Assembly (NCBI GenBank): GCA_002007465.1
Contig: LNAC01000030.1
Location: 7,849,697-7,913,696 of the forward strand
DNA length: 64,000 bases
Reading direction: 5' to 3'
Origin: Ailurus styani
Lineage: Eukaryota > Chordata > Mammalia > Carnivora > Ailuridae
Both the position numbers and the translations under genes were made by a program. Positions 55,690 to 64,000 of the stretch are shown in pieces (the stretch's first letter is position 1; each line of letters begins with the position of its first letter). The notes under the pieces are model-generated. The model saw nothing but the letters and a program-made list of their open reading frames with translations, was not told where the DNA came from and ran no database searches.

Positions 55690-55890
55690 GAGCCTGTCCT
55701 ACCTCAAGGAATCCCAGAATGTCAGAGCTGGGATCTAGTCCAGATGAGTCCTCTTATACCCATTTTATGGGGAAGGACCCTCTAACTTAGGGACAAGGAG
55801 GATCTGCCCACCGCAAATAGGTGACAGAAATGAAGTTTAAATTCAGGGCCCCTAATTCTTTTTCTGGAGCACTTTCCATAACACAGTGCT
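55690..55890 (-). repeat. MIR-like SINE
   Basis: CCATTTTATGGGGAAGGACC and GAAGTTTAAATTCAGGGCCC in reversed order. Confidence 0.55.
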
Positions 55891-56024
55891 GGCTCCTGTC
55901 CCCAAGACTGTTTGCCAGCAAAAAGCCTAGATCTGCGATACCATCTTGTGTAAATTCCGACTGAGTGAACACATCATCCTTAGGAAAGGCCACCATGTGT
56001 GAGTGCCTGCTGTGTGCGGCCATT

Positions 56025-56180
56025 TGCCCATGCCTCTCATTTAGTGCTCACAACAAACAGCCCATGAGAAGTTCATTATGGTCACTGCTTCACAGATCAG
56101 GAAACTGAGGCCCAGAGAGCTTAAGCGATACAGGCTCATGGAGGAAGGGGGGCTCTGGTTCCGGACTGTCAAACTCTAAA
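56025..56180 (-). repeat. MIR SINE
   Basis: AGGAAACTGAGGCCCAGAGA with CACAACAAACAGCCCATGAG. Confidence 0.75.
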
Positions 56181-56249
56181 GCTTCCTTTTCCTTCACATA
56201 GTCCTCCTCTGGCTCCACTCTTACCCAAGGGACCCTGCAGAGGGAGGAT

Positions 56250-56420
56250 GGTAAGTTGGTTCAGAACCCAAACTGGAGTTGGACAGCCTGGTGTGAACCT
56301 TACCTTGGACAAGTCCGCTGTCCTTTATGAACTTCAGTTTCCTTATCTCTAAAACGGGAGTCATGCTATTAACAATGCCTGGCATACAGAGCTTTGAGAT
56401 TAAAAGAGCTGACATGCGGA
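56250..56420 (+). repeat. MIR SINE
   Basis: GAGTTGGACAGCCTGGTGTG and TTCCTTATCTCTAAAACGGG. Confidence 0.75.
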
Positions 56421-57035
56421 CCAGCCCTCAGGGAGTCTTGGTGGTCATCTCCCTGGGGACCGGGAAGGCTGGGACAGTCTGGTGGCAGCTCTTCGGGACT
56501 GACCCGTAGAAGGGCAGAGGAGCCCATGCACTCTGAGGCTGAGCAGAAGTGAGAAGGGGCCAAAGAGGAAAAGCAACCAAGACAAGAGGCCAGGAGGCTG
56601 CCCGGCGTCTCAGGCTCCACAAAGAAGGATAAAGTCCTACCTAGCCTGACTCCTGGGACCCTCTGCATGACCTCCAAAAAGTGAGGGAAAATTCCATGCT
56701 CAGACACAGTTGCAATCACAGATGGCTTCTCACAGATGGAGTGAGCCCATGTGTGCACATGAATTCACAGAACACTTAGTGTGAGGACCAGAGGGTGTGG
56801 TGTGGGGATCCCCTGTTGCCTGTTTTCTGAGAATGATGGTAAAGGCATTTGAAGGAGTTGGTTCAGGCCATCATGAAAGTATATCTTCAGGCTTAGGAGG
56901 GATCTCAGTGGCTGTTGTCTTCTCTTTCTCACTCCCATCCCTTTTCCCCATTCCAGGGAGGCAAGACAACACTGTAGGTAAACAAAGGCTTCAGTGCCCA
57001 CAGCTGGGGGTTGGGATCTGGCCTCTTCTGGCAGC
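56421..57035. other. No gene recognised
   Basis: Unique-looking; frames up to 129 codons have no family match. Confidence 0.45.
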
Positions 57036-57039
57036 TCTG

Positions 57040-57345
57040 CAAATAAATCATGTGCTCTCTCACTCACCTCTGGGCCTTTGCACATGCTGCTCTGTCCATC
57101 TAAGCCCCCCCCCATCTTTCGTCAGATCAATGCCTCCTCCTTTTGGGACTTAGCTTAGACTTTACTTTCTCTGGGGAGCCTTTTCTGACCACTGCCTATC
57201 CCGTACTGCCCTGAGCTAAAGACTTTCAAAACATTTTCAGTTTTGTCCAGCACATGTCATGCTGTGTTCAATTGATCTGTTTTTTTGTCTGTCTCCCCCA
57301 CTGCCTGGGAGCTTCTCAAGTGCAGAGATGATGGCTTGTTATGTA
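57040..57345 (+). repeat. L2 LINE 3' region
   Basis: CTGGGCCTTTGCACATGCTG, GGGGAGCCTTTTCTGACCAC, GCCTGGGAGCTTCTCAAGTG. Confidence 0.85.
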
Positions 57346-57490
57346 GTTTTAGACAATTGATTTAACTTCTCCAAGCTTCAGTTTCTTTACTGGGTCTTTG
57401 TGTAAATTAAATCAGACAACCAAACAAAATTTATAGAGAGAGAGCCATTCATTTAGTACTTGGCACACAGTTGGTGCCCAGGGATGCTTT
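57346..57490 (+). repeat. MIR SINE 3' half
   Basis: TTTAACTTCTCCAAGCTTCA and AGTACTTGGCACACAGTTGG; followed by a GATGAT run at 57493-57506. Confidence 0.65.
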
Positions 57491-57585
57491 AGATGATGAT
57501 GATGATGGTAACGATAACTCCATTTATCAAGACTTGCTACAATCAATAAACTCTACAAATTTCAGAAGTTTAAAACAATAAAAGT

Positions 57586-58342
57586 TATTCTCCTTTTGGG
57601 AATATGCCCAAAAGAATCAAAAGCAGGAACTCTTAGGAAACATTTGTGCACCAGTGTTTATAGCAATGTTACTCATAATAGCCAAAAAGTAGAAATGACC
57701 CAGATGTCCCCTGACAGATGAATGGATAAACATGTGGTTAATAAAATGGGGTATTATTCAGCCTTAAAAAGGAAGAAAATTCTGACACCCGCTACAACTT
57801 GAATGAACCTTGAAAACATTGTGCTAAGTGAAATAACCCAGATACAAAACCACAAATAATATACGATTCCACTTGTATGAAGTACCCAGAGTAGTCAAAT
57901 TCATAGAGACAGAAAGTAGAATGGTGGTGGTCAGGGATTGGGGGAGTGGGAATGGCCAGTTATTATTTAAGGAGGACAGAGCTTTAGTTTTGCAAGATGA
58001 AAAGGGTTGTGGGGATGGATAGTGGTTGCACAACAATGTGAATGTACTTAATGCCACGAAATTTTATACTTAAAAATAGTTAAGGGACACCTAGGTGGCT
58101 GTTGGTTGATCGTCTGACTCATGGTTTTGGCTCAGGTCATGATCTCAGGGTCATGAGATCGAGTCCCACATCAGTCTCCACAGGGAGTCTGCTTGAGATT
58201 CTCTCTCTCCCTTTGTCCTTTCCCCCACTCACACACTCGCTCTCTCAAATAAATAAATAAATCTTTAAAAAATAGGTAAAATGTAAATTATATGTTATGC
58301 TTATTTTACCTTAATAGTAAAAAAAAGAATAAAAAAATGTTT
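57586..58342 (+). mobile_element. L1 3' UTR with tail, split by a can-SINE
   Basis: TTCTCCTTTTGGGAATATGC, TACTCATAATAGCCAAAAAG, ATTGTGCTAAGTGAAATAAC, TTTTATACTTAAAAATAGTT, then after the SINE TATGTTATGCTTATTTTACC and an A-rich tail. Confidence 0.87.
58084..58276 (+). mobile_element. can-SINE (older) inside the L1
   Basis: Head GGGACACCTAGGTGGCTGTT, tail AAATAAATAAATAAATCTTT. Confidence 0.92.
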
Positions 58343-58540
58343 GGGCGCCTGGGTGGCTCAGTGGGTTAAAGCCTCTGCCTTTGGTTCAGGTCATGATCTC
58401 AGGGTCCTGGGATCGAGTCCCACATCGGGGTCCGTGCTCAATAGGGAGCCTGCTTCCTCCTCTCTCTCTGCCTGCCTCTCTGCCTGCTTATAATCTCTGT
58501 GTGTCAGATAAATAAATAAAATCTTTAAAAATAAATAAAG
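58343..58540 (+). mobile_element. can-SINE (young) at the L1 tail
   Basis: Head GGGCGCCTGGGTGGCTCAGT, tail AAATAAATAAAATCTTTAAA. AAAAAATGTTT and AAAGAAATGTTTT flank it. Confidence 0.94.
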
Positions 58541-59230
58541 AAATGTTTTCTCTTCATTCCAGTTATAGTCAATGAAGGTGCTCCTCTCTGGGGACTGGCC
58601 TCCATGCAGTGGTTTGGGGATCTAGGCTCCTTCCACCTTGTGCCTCGTCAGCCTGTGCGTCCCAGTTCAGCTCTCTGGTTTGCTAAAGACAACGGAAGTA
58701 ATATGCACCCCATGGCCCTTTGGAAACACCAAGATGATCTTCCTGGTGTGGGCAGAGAACACAGACAGGGGTAGAGGTGGGATGCTAAATATTAATAAGC
58801 AGCTGTCCAGGAGGGACAAAAAAGGCTCTAATTTGCAGCATTTGCTGACGTCTATGTTGTAGAGACTCCCTCTGTGCTTGGTTTTAAGCTACCAAGCTGA
58901 CCCCACAAACGGAGAGTTAGGAAGAGAAGCACACCGGCTATGAGAGCTGCAGCGAGCTGGGGAACACAGCGCTGGATCAGGCTCATTGGGGTCTTACGGG
59001 TGACTGTGAGCACGACGGTCAAACACGCTCCCTGCAGGGCTGGCCACGATGGGTCTGGGTGGGCGCCGGGGCAGGGCTGCCTCTTCCTCAGCCCTCGCCC
59101 ATCTCCTGACGCCCAGCCTGAGGGAGCTGAAGAGAGACTGGGAAGCCCGTTGTGTGCTGGCTGCTGTCGACTCCCCCCTTCAAGAACACTTCACCTGTCA
59201 GGGTTTCTGTATGTGAACTCGGCAAACCTT
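58541..59230. other. No gene recognised
   Basis: Intergenic, unique-looking; only short frames. Confidence 0.45.
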
Positions 59231-59234
59231 CCCA

Positions 59235-59375
59235 ACCACCCTCTGAAGTAGGTGCTATATTCCATCCCCATTTTACTGATGAGGCAAACCAAGGCACAGA
59301 GAGAATAAATAAGCTGCTCAGGGCCATATGGTTAGCAAGTGGTAGAGTCTGAATTTGAACTCAGGCATTGTGGTT
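59235..59375 (-). repeat. MIR SINE
   Basis: CCATTTTACTGATGAGGCAA and GGTAGAGTCTGAATTTGAAC. Confidence 0.75.
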
Positions 59376-59519
59376 CCAGAATGGCCATGACACACCATCC
59401 GTGTGAACAAGCCCCACTGGGGAACTCTGCAGAAACAATAGAAGAGCATTAGAGAAACCGTTGCAGCTGGGGTTGCTCCGGTACGCAAGAACAAGACAAT
59501 TTCGTTGTTCCGAACACAA

Positions 59520-59972
59520 GTTATTTAGGGCCTACTGTCTACACACATTGTGCCACGTGCTGGAATAAAATGGAAGGGAAACCAGGTGTGGTCCCTGCTT
59601 TCCTGGAGTCCACAGTCCACGGGTGGTGCCAGACATCCATTCAGGAATCATGGGAATTGATATAAAATCACAAAATTACCACACAGCTGCGGGATACAGT
59701 GTATGGTGCTCTAAGAGCATTGAAGGAAGGTTCTGAGCTCGTTCTTGATCAAAGAGGTCAGGGAAGCCATCCCCGAAGAATGGATAGTTGAGCAGAGATC
59801 TGAAGGATAAGCAGGAATTATCTAGGCAAAGAGCCTTATCTGAGAAAGCACTCCAGGAAGAGGGAAAGGGAAGTGCAAAGATCCCACAGTGGGGAGAAGC
59901 CAGGTTTTGAGGAGAAAGGGGACCATGGTCTGTCTTTAAGAGCAATGGGAATTCTTTAAAATTTAAGTGAGA
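59520..59972 (-). repeat. L2 fragment, cut by a can-SINE
   Basis: GTGGTCCCTGCTTTCCTGGA, CACTCCAGGAAGAGGGAAAG, GTGCAAAGATCCCACAGTGG in reverse L2 order. Confidence 0.75.
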
Positions 59973-60193
59973 GGGCGCCTGGGTGGCTCAGTGGGTTAAA
60001 GCCGCTGCCTTCGGCTCAGGTCATGATCCCAGGGTCCTGGGATCGAGGCCCACATCGGGCTCTCTGCTCAGCAGGGAGCCTGCTTCCTCCTCTCTCCTCT
60101 CTCTCTGCCTGCCTCTCTGCCTACTTGTAATCTCTCTCTGTGTCAAATGAATAAATAAAATCTTTAAAAAAAAATAAAAATAAAAAATAAAAT
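59973..60193 (+). mobile_element. can-SINE (young) with perfect 15-bp target duplication
   Basis: Head GGGCGCCTGGGTGGCTCAGT, long AAATAAAATC-type tail. AAAATTTAAGTGAGA is present unchanged on both sides. Confidence 0.97.
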
Positions 60194-60209
60194 AAAATTT
60201 AAGTGAGAC

Positions 60210-60980
60210 ATAGTAGATGCAATCCAATTTATCTGACCTCAAAAATGCACTGAATCCTGAAAGGACCCTATGAGGAAAGTTCTGCTCTCCCCACTCTATC
60301 AATGACAAGATGGGTGAAATAAAAGTTACGGGGGACACTGATGTTCTGGGACTTCAGAGGGTCTCCAGGTGAACCCCTCCTCCTGACTGTACCTCTTCAC
60401 CTCTTCCCCTCCCAGTTCCCTCTCGAAATCTGATGAAAGCTAGCGGTAACCCTCGCCACCAGAAAACGGTACCCTTTCACCAGTGAAAATTCTGTATACA
60501 GGTTCAGGGGATTTGTTAACCTCTTGAAACTCTTCCAGATCCTGGGTGAAAAACCACTGACTGACTGATTTTAAAAGAGAATTCAAACTCCAGGAGGCCA
60601 CGGAAAGCAATGATAAACCCCAAAAGATGAATTATCAAATGGGGGAATTTCAGCCAACATTCTAGAGCCAGTCAGAGGCTGAAATCTTATTGGGACCGTT
60701 TCCTGTTGGGAAGTGGGCTCCCCAGCGTCTAGGCCCAAATGAATGAGCTGTGTCATCTGTCCATACTCTGCTCAAATATTCACAGGGTACCCTGTACGCA
60801 GCCTTGTGCTCAATTCTGGGAACACAGCAACGAATCAGAAGCAAAGCTGGTCCTTGAGGAGCACAGAGGACAATGGCAGAGATGATTACTTTGGGGTTAG
60901 TATTAAGATAAAGGCAACCACAAAATGTAGAGCGAGGCCCAACAACCCTTTCCTTGCTGGGGCTGTAAAAGATATCTCTT
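60210..60980. other. No gene recognised
   Basis: 60470-60580 (ACCAGTGAAAATTCTGTATA, GGGTGAAAAACCACTGA) may be a decayed DNA transposon. The rest is unassigned. Confidence 0.35.
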
Positions 60981-60981
60981 A

Positions 60982-61080
60982 TTGGGACACCTGGTTGGCT
61001 CAGTGCAAGTGTCAATCTCAGCTCTGGTCTTATTCTGAGTGTGGAGCCTACTTGAAAATAAATAAATTAAATAAATAAAT
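60982..61080 (+). mobile_element. Short can-SINE
   Basis: GGGACACCTGGTTGGCTCAG, then a short body and AAATAAATTAAATAAATAAA tail. ATCTCTTATT and ATCTCTTACT flank it. Confidence 0.85.
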
Positions 61081-61084
61081 CTCT

Positions 61085-61685
61085 TACTGACGAGAATATG
61101 GTGACAAACAACAAGGGGAGTGCCAACCAATGATGAAACTTGATCCTAAATTGGGGAAGGGCTAGAGTCACACTAGAGGCCTCCCCTGCTCCTCGGATGC
61201 CTGGGGGACGATGTGGGGACGGAGTTAAGAAACATGTAGAATTAAAGGACTGGAAACATTTGCATTTCTCTTGGTGCTGACCCCCTCTTAATGATGGGCT
61301 ATAGAGGGCAGGGGTCAGTCTCTCTCTTCCTCAACCACTGAAGGGGTTCACCTCATCCGGTGAAAGGTCAGCTCCAGATCAAGGCCTGCAAGAAGGTCAG
61401 GACACACTCAGCAACGGCATCATAAACCTGACAGATGTCAGAGCAAGAAGGGAAACTGGCTTCAGGGATTCCCCTGAGCCTTGTCTGCATCACCCAGGGT
61501 CACCAGTGAGCACGTAGGTATGAGGCTGAGTAAACACCGTCTCTCCTTATCATGCGAGCATCGTAGGCCATTGGGCAATGGGATGGTGTCTGGGAAAGTG
61601 AAGGGTCCTCAGTTCCCGTCCTGATGTTGTGGCTTCCTCAGTTTGTGCCGTGTGGATTTGTGTGCATGGGATTATCCATTTGAGA
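61085..61685. other. No gene recognised
   Basis: Unique-looking; no exon or family seen. Confidence 0.45.
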
Positions 61686-61689
61686 ATTA

Positions 61690-61825
61690 GTAATAACCAT
61701 TCTCATTCAAACCTTATAACCCTGGGAGGTAGGTGGGGGAAGGTCACAGAGTTAGGAAACTAAAGAACAGGAATATGAGACCAGGTGGACTAACTCCAAG
61801 ACCTGTGCTTTTAACCATTACACTC
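61690..61825 (-). repeat. MIR-like SINE
   Basis: AACCTTATAACCCTGGGAGG and CACAGAGTTAGGAAACTAAA in reversed order; a GATA/GACA run follows at 61843-61879. Confidence 0.55.
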
Positions 61826-61904
61826 CCCTGCCTCCTGCTGAGAGATAGATAATAGATAGAGAGACAGATAGACAGATAAAGCTTCCCCACACTTAGCGGG
61901 GGCC

Positions 61905-62145
61905 AGGGTGGCATTATGCTAAGGAGCCCTCTGCTCCTTCCTCCAGAGTTCCACTGCTGCTCCATGAAGCCTCCCCGGAGCACCAGAGCACCCTGTCTTC
62001 ATCCCTGTTGAGGCACAGATCCTTTCCACTTTGTATTATATTTCTGCAAATGTCTCTTTCTCTCCAGGGAAGCACACCCTCTGTGTAGACACGGGTTTCC
62101 TCTGCATCATGTTGATGTTCTTCCTGGTGCTTAAGCCATGGCATC
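61905..62145 (+). repeat. L2-like fragment
   Basis: CCATGAAGCCTCCCCGGAGC and CTTTGTATTATATTTCTGCA. Confidence 0.55.
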
Positions 62146-62149
62146 CATC

Positions 62150-62694
62150 AATAATGTTCTATCTAGGCTTCTAAGTCATGAGCGAAGGAAGTAATTTCTT
62201 CATCTTGGTCCTGGGGTGGGTACACAGATGCTGCTCCAGGGCCATGGACAATACCACCCCGGCCAATGCCTCATGAATATGGACATGAAGGATGGACTTG
62301 AATCCATCTGTGGATCAAATGACCCTGAGGAGGTGGCACATTAAGTCGGGGACCTGCGCCAGCTCGAACTGTGAACTCTCACTCTCGCAGTGCAGAACGT
62401 TGTCACCAGCTGCTCCCCTGCCGGCTGCGTCTGGGGACAGACCCAACCGCTGGGTCACCCGGCCATGTCACCTTAGCGGACTGCGTCAAGGTGGAGCGGA
62501 GAGGCTGTTGGCTGGAGACTTTGCCCAATAGGAGAGCTCTGTGCTGAACAGTAAGCCAACCAGAGCCTCCCATGGAGCGTAGGCTACGCTGTGCACCCTG
62601 GGACCGGAAATTCACACTGTGGGGCTGCGGAAATTCACCGGAAATTCAGCCCCTCTGGGGCTCCGTCTCTGTCTCTGGAAGAGGAGGTGCTGCT
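62150..62694. other. Unassigned sequence next to L1, three GGAAATTCA copies
   Basis: GGAAATTCA at 62606-62614, 62629-62637 and 62640-62648. Locally GC-rich with scattered CpG. No gene recognised. Confidence 0.5.
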
Positions 62695-62695
62695 C

Positions 62696-64000
62696 ATAAA
62701 AAGGATTATTCACCACGACCAAGTGGGATTTATTCCTGGGATGCAAGGTTGGTTTAACATTCGCAAATCAATCAGTGTGATACAAGACACTAATAAAAGA
62801 AAGAACAAGAACCATATGATCCTCTCAATAGATGCTGAAAAAGCATTTGACAAAGTACAGCACCCTTTCTTAATCAAAACTCTTCATAGTGTAGGCATAG
62901 AGGGTACATACCTCAATATCATCAAAGCCATCTACAAAAAACCCACAGCGAATATCATTCTCAATGGAGAAAAACTGAGAGCTTTTTCCCTAAAGTCAGG
63001 AACACGGCAAGGCTGTCCACTATCACCACTGCTATTCAACATAGTACTAGAAGTCCTAGCCTCAGCAATCAGACAACAAAAAGAAATAAAAGGCATCCAA
63101 ATCGGCAAGGAAGAGGTCAAACTCTCACTCTTTGCAGATGATATGATACTTTATGTGGAAAACCCAAAGGACTCCACTCCAAAACTGCTAGCACTCATAC
63201 AGGAATTCAGTCAAGTGTCAGGATATAAAATCAATGCACAGAAATCAGTTGCATTTCTATATACCAACAACAAAACAGAAGAAAGAGAAATTAAAGAGTC
63301 AATCCCATTTACAATTGCACCCAAAACCATAAGATACCTAGGAATAAACCTAACCAAAGAGGCAAAGAATCTGTATTCAGAAAACTATAAAGTACTCATG
63401 AAAGAAATTGAGGAAGACACAAAGAAGTGGAAAAACATTCCATGCTCATGGATGGGTAGAATAAATATTGTGAAAATGTCTATGCTACCTAGAGCAATCT
63501 ACACATTTAATGCAATCCCCATCAAAATACCAGCAATTTATTTCAAAGAAATGGAACAAATAATCCTAAAATTTATATGGAACCAGAAAAGACCCCGAAT
63601 AGCCAAAGGAATGTTGAAAAAAAAAAGCAAAGTTGGCGGCATCACAATTCCAGATTTCAAGCTCTATTACAAAGCCGTCATCATCAAGACAGTATGGTAC
63701 TGGCACAAAAACAGACACATAGACCAGTGGAACAGAATAGAGAACCCAAAAATGGACCCTCAACTCTATGGTCAACTAATCTTCGACAAAGCAGGAAAGA
63801 ATGTCCAGTGGGAAAAAGACAGTCTCTTCAACAAATGGTGTTGGGAAAACTGGTCAGCCACATGCAGAAAAATGAAACTGGATCATTTCCTGACACCACA
63901 CACAAAAATAGACTCAAAATGGATAAAAGACCTCAATGTGAGAAAGGAATCCATCAAAATCCTCGAGGAGAACACAGGCAGCAACCTCTTCGACCTCAAC
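62696..64000 (+). mobile_element. Young L1, 5'-truncated, ORF2 reverse transcriptase region open to window end
   Basis: L1 ORF2p makes the target-primed reverse transcriptase and endonuclease of LINE-1. Here sequence starts inside the RT domain ([19 protein letters not shown]) and one frame, codons beginning at 62702, stays open for about 433 codons to the edge. It has [28 protein letters not shown], the catalytic FADD at 63131-63142, and the downstream WGRIN-like ([13 protein letters not shown]) and PDFKLYYKA blocks. The endonuclease half is missing, so this copy cannot move by itself. Lack of stops suggests a recent insertion; the rest lies beyond the window. Confidence 0.92.

Noticed and set aside
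63566..63775. 69-codon minus-strand frame
   Set aside because: Antisense shadow of the open L1 ORF2 frame.

Overview
This is a mammalian nuclear sequence, from a carnivore and probably a mustelid or close relative. The main evidence is about two dozen tRNA-Lys-derived can-SINEs (heads like GGGCGCCTGGGTGGCTCAG), many of the young subtype with a GATCACAAGTAGGCAGAG body. Old L2, MIR, MaLR, MER20, MER5 and Tigger1 copies and carnivore L1 3' ends fit a placental carnivore. The window has three assembly gaps (179, 749 and 180 N) and two single N positions, so it is a draft assembly.

The only recognised protein-coding gene is IFNLR1 (interferon-lambda receptor 1, the IL-28 receptor alpha chain), on the minus strand. 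Exons 4, 3 and 2 lie at 1344-1486, 2653-2837 and 8389-8512. All have canonical AG/GT splice sites and mutually consistent phases (1, 2, 1, 0). They encode the start of the mature ectodomain, that is fibronectin-III domain D1 and the beginning of D2. Exons 5-7 lie off the left edge. Exon 1 (signal peptide) is not visible; the best inferred place is the 749-base gap at 11904-12652, whose right flank is CpG-dense.

Region by region: 1-8.5 kb is IFNLR1 intron and exon sequence, with an L2 split by a SINE, L1 fragments and a MaLR LTR plus internal segment. From 8.5 to about 13 kb is probable intron 1 and the 5' end of the gene. From 13 to 64 kb I find no convincing coding gene. In human the region 5' of IFNLR1 is a long intergenic stretch toward GRHL3, and this window looks the same. 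It holds dense SINE, L2, MIR and L1 sequence, several CA/TG microsatellites, an orphan CpG island near 20 kb, a CCAAT-containing 40-bp minisatellite near 31 kb, a cytochrome c processed pseudogene (55.06-55.39 kb) joined to a can-SINE, and at the right edge (62.70-64.00 kb) a young 5'-truncated L1 whose ORF2 reverse-transcriptase region is open for about 433 codons and runs off the window.

I saw no sign of a new multi-gene system. The observations most worth checking are the missing IFNLR1 promoter, the orphan CpG island, the CCAAT minisatellite, the CYCS-SINE junction, and a 488-bp insertion flanked by 15-bp perfect direct repeats.
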